This document shows, in pieces, positions 35,981-45,868 of a stretch of DNA of 64,000 nucleotides. The stretch's first letter is position 1. Each line of letters begins with the position of its first letter. The stretch lies in NCBI GenBank assembly GCA_964396895.1, contig CAYNGJ010000011.1:66961-130960 (forward strand), written 5' to 3'. The notes beneath the pieces are model-generated. The model did not search any database. It was not told the origin of the DNA and was given only the letters and a program-made list of their open reading frames with translations. A program made the position numbers and the translations under genes. This stretch comes from UBA2334 sp964396895. Lineage in GTDB: Bacteria > Pseudomonadota > Gammaproteobacteria > Burkholderiales > Burkholderiaceae_C.

Positions 35981-38900
35981 ATGAGCGACTTGTCCGCCGA
36001 CTTCAAGGCCCTGGCCAACTACCGCCCCACCCACAAGGTGCGCTTTGTCACTGCCGCCAGCCTGTTCGACGGGCACGATGCCGCCATCAACATCATGCGC
36101 CGCATTCTGCAGGGCATGGGGGCCGAGGTGATTCACCTGGGACACAACCGCAGCGTGGAAGAGGTGGTGACAGCGGCGCTGCAGGAAGACGTGCAGGGCA
36201 TCGCCATCAGCTCCTACCAGGGCGGGCATGTGGAGTACTTCAAGTACATGGTGGACTTGCTGCGTGAGCGCGGTGGCAGCCACATTCAGGTGTTTGGCGG
36301 CGGTGGCGGGGTCATTGTGCCGGCCGAAATCCGCGAACTGCAAGCCTACGGCGTCACCCGAATCTACAGCCCCGAAGACGGCCAGACCATGGGCCTGGCC
36401 GGCATGATCGGCGACATGGTCATGCGCTGCGACCAAGACATCACCAGCTACGCCCCCACATCCCTGGACGCCATTCAGGGCCACACCGAAGCCGCGTGGC
36501 GCGCACTGGCCCAACTCATCACCGCGCTGGAAAACCAGGGTGAAGCCGCCACCAGAGAGAAATCTGAACAAAAACACCAGCTATCGCACGACCTGATTGA
36601 GTTGTCTGCTAGTAAAAAGGTGCCCGTGCTGGGCATCACCGGCACAGGTGGCGCGGGCAAATCTTCGCTGACCGACGAGCTGATTCGCCGCCTGCGCCTG
36701 GACCAGAACGACCAGTTGCGCGTGGCCGTCATCAGCATTGACCCCAGCCGCCGCAAGAGCGGTGGTGCCCTGTTGGGTGACCGCATCCGCATGAACGCCA
36801 CAGGACCGTGGCAGCACGGCAGCCGCGTGTTCATGCGCAGCTTGGCCACCCGCGACTTTGGCAGCGAAATTTCGGCCGCCCTGCCCGAAGTGATTGCCGC
36901 CTGCCAAGTGGCGGGGTTTGATTTGGTGATCGTGGAAACATCCGGCATCGGCCAGGGCGACGCAGCCATCGTGCCGCATGTGGATGTGCCCATGTACGTG
37001 ATGACGCCCGAGTTTGGCGCCGCCAGCCAGCTCGAAAAAATCGACATGCTGGACTTTGCCGAGTTCGTCGCCATCAACAAATTTGACCGCAAGGGTGCCA
37101 GCGACGCGCTGCGCGATGTGTCCAAGCAGGTGCAACGCAACAAAGAAGCCTGGACCACGCCCACCGACCAGATGCCGGTGTTCGGCACCATGGCCGCCCG
37201 TTTCAACGACGACGGCGTGACTGCGCTGTACCAGGCCCTCAAAGCCCGGCTGGCCGAGTTGGGCCTGCCTGTCACCGACGGTCGCCTGCCCGTGGTGAGC
37301 GTGCGCCACAGCACCAACCAAACCCCCATCGTGCCGCCGGCGCGCACCCGCTACCTGGCCGAAATTGCCGATACCGTGCGCGGCTACAAAACCAAAGCCC
37401 GCGCCCAGGCCCGCCTGGCCCGCGAAGTCCAGCAGTTGCGCGCCGCCGCCGCCATGCTGGAAGTGGACAAACCCGGCAAGGCCAAGGCAGCCGAAGCGGC
37501 CATTGACTTGGCCGTGCAGCGCGAAGAACGCATGGACCCCGCCGCCAAAAAGCTGATTGCGCAGTGGCCCGCCATGCAAAAGGCCTACGCAGGCGACGAG
37601 TACGTGGTCAAAATCCGTGACAAAGAAATTCGCACCGCCCTCACCACCAAATCCTTGAGTGGCACCACCATCCGCAAGGTGGCTTTGCCGCAGTACGAGT
37701 GCCACGGCGAGGTGCTGAAGTGGCTGATGTTGGACAACGTGCCCGGCAGCTACCCCTACACCGCAGGCACCTTTGCCTTCAAGCGCGAGGGCGAAGACCC
37801 CACCCGCATGTTCGCCGGTGAAGGCGACCCCTTCCGCACCAACCGCCGCTTCAAACTGGTGAGCGAAGGCATGGCCGCCAAGCGCCTGAGCACCGCCTTC
37901 GACTCTGTCACGCTGTACGGCAACGACCCCGACCGCCGCCCCGACATCTACGGCAAGATCGGCAACAGCGGTGTGAACGTGGCGACGCTGGAAGACATGA
38001 AGGTGCTGTACGGCGGCTTTGACCTGTGCAGCCCCACCACCAGCGTCAGCATGACCATCAACGGGCCAGCACCGTCGATTCTGGCCATGTTCATGAACAC
38101 GGCCATCGACCAGAACTTGGACAAGTTCAGGACCGACAACGGGCGTGATGCCACCGACACCGAGGCCGCCAAAATCAAGGAGTGGGTGCTGGCCAACGTG
38201 CGCGGCACGGTGCAGGCCGACATCCTGAAAGAAGACCAGGGCCAGAACACCTGCATCTTCAGCACCGAGTTCAGCCTGAAGGTCATGGGCGACATTGCAG
38301 AATATTTTGTGCACCACAACGTGCGCAACTTCTACAGCGTGTCCATCAGCGGCTACCACATTGCCGAGGCGGGGGCCAACCCCATCAGCCAGTTGGCGTT
38401 CACGCTGAGCAACGGCTTCACGTTTGTGGAGGCCTACCTGGCGCGGGGCATGCACATTGACGACTTTGCGCCCAACTTGAGCTTCTTCTTCAGCAACGGG
38501 ATGGACCCCGAGTACACCGTGATGGGCCGCGTCGCCCGTCGCATCTGGGCCACGGCCATGAAGGAAAAGTACGGTGCCAATGAGCGCAGCCAGAAACTGA
38601 AGTACCACATCCAAACGTCAGGCCGCAGCCTGCACGCGCAAGAGATTCAGTTCAACGACATCCGCACCACCCTGCAGGCGCTGATCGCCATTTACGACAA
38701 CTGCAACAGCCTGCACACCAACGCATTTGATGAGGCCATCACCACGCCCACCGAAGACAGCGTGCGCCGCGCCATGGCCATACAGCTCATCATCAACCGC
38801 GAATGGGGCCTGGCCAAAAACGAAAACCCCAGCCAGGGGGCGTTCATCATCGAAGAACTCACCGAGCTGGTTGAAGAAGCCGTGCTCACCGAGTTCTCCG

Positions 38901-39301
38901 CAATAGCCGACCGCGGCGGCGTGCTGGGCGCGATGGAAACGGGCTTCCAGCGGGGCAAGATTCAGGACGAATCCATGCACTACGAAATGCTCAAGCACAC
39001 AGGTGAGCTGCCCATCATCGGTGTCAACACGTTCCGCAATCCGCACGGAGACACCACGCCTGAGACCATTGAGCTGGCCCGCAGTACCGAGGAAGAAAAA
39101 CAGTCTCAGTTGCAGCGCTTGCAAGACTTCCACACCCGACATGGGGCGCAGGCACCGGTGCAGCTCAAGCGCTTGCAGCAGGCCGTGATGGACAACGGCA
39201 ACGTCTTCGACGTGCTGATGGACGCCGTGCGCGTCTGCAGCCTGGGTCAAATCACCGGCGCGCTGTTCGAGGTGGGCGGGCAGTACCGGCGCAACATGTG
39301 A
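35981..39301 (+). CDS. icmF: Fused isobutyryl-CoA mutase (IcmF)
   Basis: Encodes 1106 residues. Order of domains: cobalamin binding (about 15-150, with FDGHDAAIN where H32 is the lower ligand), a MeaB-like GTPase chaperone (Walker A GITGTGGAGKSS, residues 218-229, then IDPSRRKSGGALLGDRIRM), a linker, and the acyl-CoA mutase barrel from about 580 to the end. IcmF interconverts isobutyryl-CoA and butyryl-CoA with adenosylcobalamin; some members also use pivalyl- or isovaleryl-CoA. The start at 35981 has a GGAGA site; an upstream ATG at 35942 abuts the operator palindrome. An AT-rich linker (residues 190-212) resembles the repeat segments in other genes. Confidence 0.95.
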   Translation: MSDLSADFKALANYRPTHKVRFVTAASLFDGHDAAINIMRRILQGMGAEVIHLGHNRSVEEVVTAALQEDVQGIAISSYQGGHVEYFKYMVDLLRERGGSHIQVFGGGGGVIVPAEIRELQAYGVTRIYSPEDGQTMGLAGMIGDMVMRCDQDITSYAPTSLDAIQGHTEAAWRALAQLITALENQGEAATREKSEQKHQLSHDLIELSASKKVPVLGITGTGGAGKSSLTDELIRRLRLDQNDQLRVAVISIDPSRRKSGGALLGDRIRMNATGPWQHGSRVFMRSLATRDFGSEISAALPEVIAACQVAGFDLVIVETSGIGQGDAAIVPHVDVPMYVMTPEFGAASQLEKIDMLDFAEFVAINKFDRKGASDALRDVSKQVQRNKEAWTTPTDQMPVFGTMAARFNDDGVTALYQALKARLAELGLPVTDGRLPVVSVRHSTNQTPIVPPARTRYLAEIADTVRGYKTKARAQARLAREVQQLRAAAAMLEVDKPGKAKAAEAAIDLAVQREERMDPAAKKLIAQWPAMQKAYAGDEYVVKIRDKEIRTALTTKSLSGTTIRKVALPQYECHGEVLKWLMLDNVPGSYPYTAGTFAFKREGEDPTRMFAGEGDPFRTNRRFKLVSEGMAAKRLSTAFDSVTLYGNDPDRRPDIYGKIGNSGVNVATLEDMKVLYGGFDLCSPTTSVSMTINGPAPSILAMFMNTAIDQNLDKFRTDNGRDATDTEAAKIKEWVLANVRGTVQADILKEDQGQNTCIFSTEFSLKVMGDIAEYFVHHNVRNFYSVSISGYHIAEAGANPISQLAFTLSNGFTFVEAYLARGMHIDDFAPNLSFFFSNGMDPEYTVMGRVARRIWATAMKEKYGANERSQKLKYHIQTSGRSLHAQEIQFNDIRTTLQALIAIYDNCNSLHTNAFDEAITTPTEDSVRRAMAIQLIINREWGLAKNENPSQGAFIIEELTELVEEAVLTEFSAIADRGGVLGAMETGFQRGKIQDESMHYEMLKHTGELPIIGVNTFRNPHGDTTPETIELARSTEEEKQSQLQRLQDFHTRHGAQAPVQLKRLQQAVMDNGNVFDVLMDAVRVCSLGQITGALFEVGGQYRRNM
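36548..36617. repeat. AT-rich repeat-like segment in the IcmF linker
   Basis: Contains TGAACAAAAACACCAGCTAT and TCTGCTAGTAAAAAGG. It encodes the linker between the B12 and GTPase domains, a place where an insertion would be tolerated. Confidence 0.35.
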
Positions 39302-39310
39302 GCGCGCTGG

Positions 39311-39347
39311 CCACCTGCCTGCCCCTGGCGGCAGGCAGGTGGTTTTT
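39311..39347 (+). terminator. Intrinsic terminator after icmF
   Basis: CCACCTGCCTGCC and GGCAGGCAGGTGG form a perfect 13-base stem with a 6-base loop, followed by five Ts. It starts 9 bases after the icmF stop, ending that transcript before uspA. Confidence 0.92.
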
Positions 39348-39411
39348 GTTGTCACAATGTGGCATCCCAACCCTATTTGGTCGTGTTGGTCCAGCCCACG
39401 ATCCCAGCGCC

Positions 39412-39846
39412 ATGTTCAAACACATCCTCCTCGCCACCGACGGTTCCGCCAGCGCAGAACATGCCGCCAAAAAGACCATGGACCTTGCCCGCATCCACGG
39501 TGCGCGGGTCACGGCAGCCTATGTGATCGACCCCTACCCCTACATCGGCATGGGCGCAGTCAACCCCATGGGCTTTGATGCCTACATGGCCGCCGCCCAG
39601 GAAGCGGCAGCCAAAGCCTTTGTGCACCTGTCCGACCTGGCCAAAGCAGCGGGCGTGCAACTGGAGGCGCGCTTGGTGGAGGAGAGCCATGTGGTGGACG
39701 GCATTTTGTCCATGGCGGACGAAGCGTCTGCCGACCTGATCGTGGTGGGCTCCCACGGCCGAAGCGGCATTCAGCGCCTCTTGCTCGGTGGCGTGGCCCA
39801 CAAGGTGGTGGCCCAATCCACCCGCCCGGTCCTCGTGGTGCGTTGA
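39412..39846 (+). CDS. Universal stress protein (UspA family)
   Basis: Encodes 144 residues. The fold starts MFKHILLATDGSASAEHAA and ends with the ATP-binding signature GSHGRSGIQRLLLGGVAHKV (G-x2-G-x9-G-[ST] type), so it probably binds ATP. Such cytosolic proteins are made under growth arrest or stress; the exact role is unknown. It stands alone after the icmF terminator. Confidence 0.93.
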   Translation: MFKHILLATDGSASAEHAAKKTMDLARIHGARVTAAYVIDPYPYIGMGAVNPMGFDAYMAAAQEAAAKAFVHLSDLAKAAGVQLEARLVEESHVVDGILSMADEASADLIVVGSHGRSGIQRLLLGGVAHKVVAQSTRPVLVVR

Positions 39847-39941
39847 GCCAATTCCCAACGCAACGACTCCCCCTGTCGGCCTCCTGCCCCTGACCATTCA
39901 CCAAGCACCGGGGCCCGAACGTTGACCCCCACCCTGTCACC

Positions 39942-40859
39942 ATGAGCAGCTGGCAGCTGTACTGGCGCATGACACGGCCGGGGTTTTTGTCCATCACCGT
40001 GGTGGCTTGCCTGATCGGTATGGCATCCGCAGCGGCCTGCGGCTGCGGGTTTGATGCGCTGAAAGGTGCGGCCACCGTGGTGCTGGCCTGCCTGGCGCAT
40101 GCCGGTGCCAATGTGCTGAACGATTACCACGACGCACGCAATGGTGCGGACGAAGCCAACCAACACGGGATGTTCCCATTCACCGGCGGCTCGCGCCTGA
40201 TTCAGCAGGGCCAGGTGTCTATCGAGGACACGCGGCGTTGGGCAATGACCTTGCTCGGCCTGACGGCGATCGGCGGACTGCTGCTGGCACTGCACAGCCA
40301 CGGTGGGTTGCTGGTAATCGGACTCCTGGGGGTGGGGCTGGCGTGGGCGTACTCAGCACCACCGTTGGCCCTCATGACAAGGGGGCTGGGGGAGCTGACG
40401 GTGGCAGGCTGCTGGTGGCTGGTGGTGGTGGGTGCAGACTTCGTGCAACGGGGACAGTGGTTTGTGATTCCCACCTACGTGGGTGCCGGGTTTGCCCTGC
40501 TGGTGGCCAACATTCTGCTCATCAATGGTGTGCCCGACGCCCCGTCGGACGCATCGGTCGGCAAACGCACGTTGGCCACGCGCCTCTCGCCTGGCCAACT
40601 GGCGGGTTTGTACGCGCTGGTGGTGGTGCTGGCACATGCTTGGTTGGCCATCGGGGTGTGGTGGTTGATCCCGCCGACCCCAACACTCTGGGCATTGTTG
40701 ACGCTGCCTCTGGGGCTGAGGGCTGCCTGGTCGCTGTGGCAACACACCCAAGGTCAGTCGAACAGGCTGCGCCCGGCCATCACCCTCACCATACTCACCG
40801 CCAACCTGCACGGAGTGGCCCTCGCCGTGGGCCTGCTGCTGCCGCGCTGGTGGTTCTGA
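39942..40859 (+). CDS. UbiA-family prenyltransferase (MenA-like)
   Basis: Encodes 305 residues with about eight hydrophobic helices. The first Asp-rich motif is NVLNDYHDARNGAD (N-D-x-x-D, about 58-71) and the second is DAPSDASVGKRTLA (about 200-213), both needed for Mg-prenyl diphosphate binding. The start WQLYWRMTRPGFL is close to 1,4-dihydroxy-2-naphthoate prenyltransferases. No other menaquinone genes are in view and Burkholderiales normally make ubiquinone, so the acceptor is uncertain. It converges with the cellulose operon with 9 bases between stops. Confidence 0.82.
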   Translation: MSSWQLYWRMTRPGFLSITVVACLIGMASAAACGCGFDALKGAATVVLACLAHAGANVLNDYHDARNGADEANQHGMFPFTGGSRLIQQGQVSIEDTRRWAMTLLGLTAIGGLLLALHSHGGLLVIGLLGVGLAWAYSAPPLALMTRGLGELTVAGCWWLVVVGADFVQRGQWFVIPTYVGAGFALLVANILLINGVPDAPSDASVGKRTLATRLSPGQLAGLYALVVVLAHAWLAIGVWWLIPPTPTLWALLTLPLGLRAAWSLWQHTQGQSNRLRPAITLTILTANLHGVALAVGLLLPRWWF

Positions 40860-40868
40860 CGGCGCGCG

Positions 40869-41363
40869 TCAGCGCAATGGGCGTCCTGCGGGCAACACCG
40901 CCTGGGGTGTCGGTGTGGTGAGTGGCTGCGGTTGTACCCAAAGGAAAGGCACCTCGGGAATGGCCGACTCCTGATAAGGCAATTGCAGGGGTTGGGGTGT
41001 CATGCCCAAAGCCGCTTGCCCCTCGACCTGAGCCATCCACCGCTGAAGGCTGGACAGGTTGGCAGCGATGTCGGCCCTGGCTGGCGCCAGCTTGACAGCA
41101 CGCTGCAGCAACGAAGATGCTTGCTGGTATCGGCCACGCGACGCCTCCACGATGGCCATGTTGTTGAGGGCGATGGGGTCAAACGGGTTGATGGCCAAGG
41201 CAGCGGCCGGATCGTTGTCCAACATGCCTTGCGGTTTTTTCGGAAAGGTCAGCTGCCCTTGGCTGGCGCCACCCCAGCCGGAACAAGCCGTCAACCCCAC
41301 GGTGATGACCAGCAGGCCCACACGTGCCACCCGATGAACGGTGTTGCGAGATCTATCAGTCAT
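40869..41363 (-). CDS. TPR lipoprotein at the end of the cellulose operon
   Basis: Encodes 164 residues. A lipoprotein signal ends VGLTACSGWGG (lipobox LTAC). Residues about 50-110 hold TPR-like helices (NPFDPIALNNMAIVEASRGRYQQASSLLQRAVKLAP), and the C-terminus is Pro-rich. It starts one base after the bcsC stop, so it is part of the operon. It could be an accessory of BcsC, whose own periplasmic part is TPR-rich. I know no named Bcs subunit it matches. Confidence 0.75.
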   Translation of the reverse strand: MTDRSRNTVHRVARVGLLVITVGLTACSGWGGASQGQLTFPKKPQGMLDNDPAAALAINPFDPIALNNMAIVEASRGRYQQASSLLQRAVKLAPARADIAANLSSLQRWMAQVEGQAALGMTPQPLQLPYQESAIPEVPFLWVQPQPLTTPTPQAVLPAGRPLR

Positions 41364-41364
41364 G

Positions 41365-44300
41365 TCACTGCCCCACCTTCAGGACTTTGGGTGGGAATTT
41401 GGTTGGCGCGTAAATGGGGTCGAAGCTGTACCGCATGTACACCATCCCGCTGGTCTGTGTGTAGTCCGATGCGTTGTCGATAGACACCCTGCCCCCCACC
41501 ACCCACTGTGGCGCAAACTGGTATTCAGCCTCGCCACCCAGGCGGAATCCCAGGCCCGTCTTGGATTGACTGGGGTAGAACGAGCGCCAGGTCACACCAG
41601 ACGGCGCCGCCACCGAATTGGCCGCTGCCACCGTTTCCCAGTTGGCCTGCTGTGTGGCGTCGCCGGGGAAATAGGCCGCACTGTTTTCCCGGAAACTTTG
41701 GATACCAATGGAGCCGTCCACTCGGTAGGCCACGCGACCGCTCTTGCCAGCCAACTCCAAGGGCAATGCGATGCTGAAGTACCGCTGCGGGCTGAAGTAG
41801 CCCCCATGGCCCAACGTGAAGTAGCGCAAATTGCGTTTGTAGCCCAGCGCAGTGACGCTGACACCGGCGGTGAATTCCATATCAGGGTCTTGGATGAGCT
41901 TGTAGTAAGCACCACCACCCACCTCGAACCGGCTGTTGTTGACCACATTTTTGCCGCGCAATGCGTGCACGCCGCCGTAGCCGAAGAAACCGAACTTACC
42001 CTGCTCCACCCCCATTTCAAGGCGACCGCCGGTGGCGGTGACGCCACCCCAGGTGCGCCCGGTCACATCGTCAACGGTGCCGGCGTACGACAGCAGGCTG
42101 TCCGTCACCGGGCGCCGGGACAGGTCCAGTTTCAACTTCACGTCGCCGAACGAGTCGTTGTAAGCCACGCCACCGACCACATTGGTCACCTGAAAGCCCA
42201 GGGGGGTGGACCCCAGGTCCAGCTTGAGTCTGGCCGTCTCGTAGCCAACAGACAAAGCCATGCCGGAGTCCTGCTGCTCGCGTGTGGTGCCCACACCACC
42301 CCCCACAATCGCCAAGGCATTGGAGCCAAACTGCTGCGCCGCATTGAAATCGGTCCCACTGACACGACCGGCACTCAGAAAAACCGGTTCCATCCGCAGG
42401 ACGAGGTGGCCACCTTGACCAAAAGGAAAGCGCCCCTCAATGACGGTGCTGAAATCGTTGAGCTCGCTGGTGCCGGACTCACCGCTGCGGCCTCGCCACA
42501 TGCCCCCCGCAGACACAGAGCCTGCGCGATCGGCTCGGAGTTCGTCAATTTCGCGTTGAAGGGAACCCGGCCCCGACATGCGCCGAGGACTGGTGGTCAC
42601 CGGCGTGGGGGCATCCCATGAAACGCGGGTGTCGGACGCCACGTCTGACGACGGTGCGCTTTGAACAAACTGCACTGGCGGTGTTTGCAGCGGCTGCAGG
42701 TAAGGCGATGGCGCATTCCGTGGCGCCTCCTGCACCACGCTGGGAGCCGTCATCGGGTACATCACCCCAGGCCCCACATTGACGGACTGCAAGGACGAAC
42801 GCGGAAAATTGCCCACCGGGCTCAACACCGGCCCTGACTGTGCGGTGCCTTGCGGAGGGGCAAAAACCGACACGGGCGCGGGTTGCCCCCCACGACCCGC
42901 TGCCGCAGGGTAACTGTCCACGGGCTGGGCCGTCCGGTAGTCGGACGAGCCCCGCTCGGTGTAACCGGGCGGAACCTGGAACTGAACGGGCCGCATGCCC
43001 TCGCGCGCTGGCGGTGCGTCCGTGAACACGGCGCTGGTTTGAGCAGGCGAGGCGCGCTCCTCGGCCCAAACAGGCTGTGTGCCCTGCACAACACCCAGTG
43101 GCGTTTGCGGTGCCTGGGAATAGGGTTTGCTGGCTGACGTCGGCTGGCCCACGGGCTGCATCAACGGGCGAACCTGTGGCACCATGGCCGGCCCCACGGC
43201 CCGACCACCGAGCGGGTTGGGAATGAGCGGAATGCCAGACGAAGGCGCTCCCGTTCTGGCATTGGGCACACCACTGGCGGGCATGGTGTAGTCCACCAAG
43301 TTCACACTCAGTGGACCACTGCGCTCCAGCTGGGCTTGCGCCAAGGACACTTGTTGCGCCTGTTGCAACAGCTCCACCGCCAGCTTGGGCTTGCCCTGAG
43401 CGCGGGCCAATCGGCCTTGGGTGGAGAGCACGCCAGGATCGGAAGGTGAAATTCTGGCCGCGGCCTCCAACGCGGACTGCGCATACTGGAGCTCCCCGGC
43501 AGCCAGCGCCGCCCCACCGGCGGCCACCAGTGTGGGCACGTCCGGCTCGGTCATTTGCAGTATCTGGTGGTACCAAGACAAGGCCCTGGCATGCTCACCG
43601 GCAGATGTGTACAACCGCGCCAAGGCCTGTTGTGCGGGGATGTCGTTGGGCCGCTCGGACAGCAGCTGCGCGGCAATTTCGTAAGAGGCCGAGAAATTCC
43701 CCGCCTCCCGCTGTGCATCGGTCTGCCGGACGCTGTAGACCCAACGGATGTCGTCCACATCTTTGCGCTGCGCCGGGGTCAAGGGTTGTGCGTAGAGCTG
43801 ACGCAACTGGGCCGCCAGCTCCACGTCTTGCCGCGACTTGAGCAGCAAGCCAGCGTATTGAACCATCAGGTTCTGGTCTGGCTTGGGGCTTTGGGCCAAC
43901 AAGGTGCGCATCATGGTGAGTGAGCGCGCTTCGTCGCCCAAATCCAACATGACATTGGCAATGGCTGCGAGCAAATCGGCATCACGCCCCGCCGCAGGCA
44001 GCGCCTGCTCCAGCACTTGAATGGACGAGCGGGTTTGCCCCATCTTGGCCAACAGGGCCGCCTTGTCAATTTGGGCTCGGACCCACAGTTGCCTCTGCAA
44101 ATCGGCCATTTCGCGCGTTCTGGACTTGCTCGGGATCTTTTCCAGCATGGCCAGCGCCAATGCGTACTCTTTGGCTTCCGCACTCATGAGCGCCGCTGCA
44201 TGCAAGGCATCCGGCATGTCGGGGCGAGTCTGCAACAACCCATCCATCAGTCCAAATGCCTCGCTGGCCGCACCAGACCGGTGGTAAAGACGTGCCAATT

Positions 44301-45825
44301 CCAAGCGGAGCCAGGGGCTGTTGGGATCCCACAGCAAAGCTTCTTCCAGCTGCTGCATGGCACCCACAGGATCCCCGCGGGCAATCATCTGGACACCCGC
44401 ACGCCGATACTGCTCAGCCTTGAGGCTGCCGTAGCCCAAGTCCTCCTTCTCAGCGTCGGTCAGACCTTCTGCCAACACCAGTGCTTCGTCGATTTTGCCC
44501 TGCCGGACCAGCACCCCAGCCAAGCCTCGCCGCACATCGACGGATTTGGGGTGTGCCGCCAGCACACCGCGGTAAGCACGTTCAGCGTCGGCCAAGCGCC
44601 CTTCCTGAGCCAGCAAATCGGCCAGCGCTGCGGGCGGACGGGCATTGCGCGAATCCAACTGCGCAGCCCGCATGTATTGGCGTCTGGCACCAGCGATGTC
44701 ACCGGCCTCGGCAGCGCTGTCCCCTTCGTCCAGCGCCAGCCAGAAGCGCGCGCTGGTCAAGGCTTCTTCCCACTTGCGGTTGCCGCTGAGGCGAATGGCT
44801 TCTGCCAACAGCCTCTCTGCCTCACCGAAGCGCTCCTGTTTGAGCCTGACCACGCCCAAGCCGCCAAGTGCATCCGGATTTTTGGGTCCGCTGGCCAGCA
44901 AAGCTTCAAAACGATTCTCTGCCTCGCCCACATCGCCCACGTTCAAGGCACTGAAACCATCCCTCAGCGCAATGCTTCTGGCATCCAACGGTTTGGGCGC
45001 ATAGGCTTGGCTCAAACCGGAAATGCGCGCCTGTATGGCCGCATCGTTGGGTTGCACGCCCAAATAGGCTTGGAACAGCGACAAGTCGCTTTTCGAGGCT
45101 TCCAACCAAATCAAGGCTTTGCGCCACGCCTCCACCGCCGGAGCCGAAACCCCAGGCTTGCGCGCCAAGTCGGCCAGGATGCGAATGCCCTCGCGTCGAG
45201 TTGCCGCGCGATACGTCAGGTGCTGGCCATAGGACAACGCGGCACGCTGGTTGGAGGGATCCTCCGCCAACTGCCGCTCAAATCCTTTGCGTGCCTCATC
45301 CCAACCGTTGGTCGTGCCCCCCAGCGTCTGGTAGTACTCCAAGGCAATCGGGCCAGACAAATTCCGCCCCTCCAGCAACTGCCGATAAAGACCAACGGCC
45401 TCCTCCGTTTTACCCGCACGCGACGCCGCCCGGGCCTGGTCGAGCAAGTTGGTGTTGAGGGTGCGTTGTGTGGCCGCATTTTCAATCCGGCGGATGGCTT
45501 CACGGTTGGCTTGTGGCTGCGCCTTCAACTCTTCCACGATGGCCTTGGCGGCTTCCGGTCGGTTGCTGTCCAGTTCAAACTGCGCGAGTCCGGCCAGGGC
45601 ATCGGGATTCTTGGGATCAATTTTCAACAACCGTCGCCACGCAGCTGCAGCCAGATCAGACCGCCCCTTGCCCTCCCAGAACCGGGCTTGATCGGTCAGG
45701 GTTTTGGCGGCGATGTCGTCATTGGCATTTGCCACGGGTGCGCTCAGCGCCATGACCGTGGACACGGATGCGCCAGCAAGCAACCGCATCCATCGGTTTT
45801 TCGGAAAAGAGAACGATTGGTTCAT
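41365..45825 (-). CDS. bcsC: Cellulose synthase operon protein C (TPR + outer-membrane barrel)
   Basis: Encodes 1486 residues. A signal peptide ends near APVANAND. From about 35 to 850 there are tandem TPRs (for example PDALAGLAQFELDSNRPEAAKAI). A Pro/Ser/Gln-rich linker of about 240 residues (about 850-1090) follows, then the BcsC barrel domain from about 1100 (LQREIDELRADRAGS, VIEGRFPFGQGGHLVLRMEP). BcsC guides the glucan through periplasm and outer membrane. Length is greater than in E. coli (1157), mainly through more TPRs and the linker. 43 bases after bcsB. Confidence 0.95.
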   Translation of the reverse strand: MNQSFSFPKNRWMRLLAGASVSTVMALSAPVANANDDIAAKTLTDQARFWEGKGRSDLAAAAWRRLLKIDPKNPDALAGLAQFELDSNRPEAAKAIVEELKAQPQANREAIRRIENAATQRTLNTNLLDQARAASRAGKTEEAVGLYRQLLEGRNLSGPIALEYYQTLGGTTNGWDEARKGFERQLAEDPSNQRAALSYGQHLTYRAATRREGIRILADLARKPGVSAPAVEAWRKALIWLEASKSDLSLFQAYLGVQPNDAAIQARISGLSQAYAPKPLDARSIALRDGFSALNVGDVGEAENRFEALLASGPKNPDALGGLGVVRLKQERFGEAERLLAEAIRLSGNRKWEEALTSARFWLALDEGDSAAEAGDIAGARRQYMRAAQLDSRNARPPAALADLLAQEGRLADAERAYRGVLAAHPKSVDVRRGLAGVLVRQGKIDEALVLAEGLTDAEKEDLGYGSLKAEQYRRAGVQMIARGDPVGAMQQLEEALLWDPNSPWLRLELARLYHRSGAASEAFGLMDGLLQTRPDMPDALHAAALMSAEAKEYALALAMLEKIPSKSRTREMADLQRQLWVRAQIDKAALLAKMGQTRSSIQVLEQALPAAGRDADLLAAIANVMLDLGDEARSLTMMRTLLAQSPKPDQNLMVQYAGLLLKSRQDVELAAQLRQLYAQPLTPAQRKDVDDIRWVYSVRQTDAQREAGNFSASYEIAAQLLSERPNDIPAQQALARLYTSAGEHARALSWYHQILQMTEPDVPTLVAAGGAALAAGELQYAQSALEAAARISPSDPGVLSTQGRLARAQGKPKLAVELLQQAQQVSLAQAQLERSGPLSVNLVDYTMPASGVPNARTGAPSSGIPLIPNPLGGRAVGPAMVPQVRPLMQPVGQPTSASKPYSQAPQTPLGVVQGTQPVWAEERASPAQTSAVFTDAPPAREGMRPVQFQVPPGYTERGSSDYRTAQPVDSYPAAAGRGGQPAPVSVFAPPQGTAQSGPVLSPVGNFPRSSLQSVNVGPGVMYPMTAPSVVQEAPRNAPSPYLQPLQTPPVQFVQSAPSSDVASDTRVSWDAPTPVTTSPRRMSGPGSLQREIDELRADRAGSVSAGGMWRGRSGESGTSELNDFSTVIEGRFPFGQGGHLVLRMEPVFLSAGRVSGTDFNAAQQFGSNALAIVGGGVGTTREQQDSGMALSVGYETARLKLDLGSTPLGFQVTNVVGGVAYNDSFGDVKLKLDLSRRPVTDSLLSYAGTVDDVTGRTWGGVTATGGRLEMGVEQGKFGFFGYGGVHALRGKNVVNNSRFEVGGGAYYKLIQDPDMEFTAGVSVTALGYKRNLRYFTLGHGGYFSPQRYFSIALPLELAGKSGRVAYRVDGSIGIQSFRENSAAYFPGDATQQANWETVAAANSVAAPSGVTWRSFYPSQSKTGLGFRLGGEAEYQFAPQWVVGGRVSIDNASDYTQTSGMVYMRYSFDPIYAPTKFPPKVLKVGQ

Positions 45826-45868
45826 GGTGTTTCAGCCTGCGCGATGGAGTGAGGTGTCACGGCCAGCG

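Noticed and set aside
36581..38614. Long minus-strand open frame opposite icmF
   Set aside because: The plus strand carries full IcmF motifs. The antisense frame is low-complexity His/Gly/Val and has no recognisable domain.
44017..45852. Plus-strand open frame opposite bcsC
   Set aside because: The TPR pattern is on the minus strand; the plus frame is compositional.
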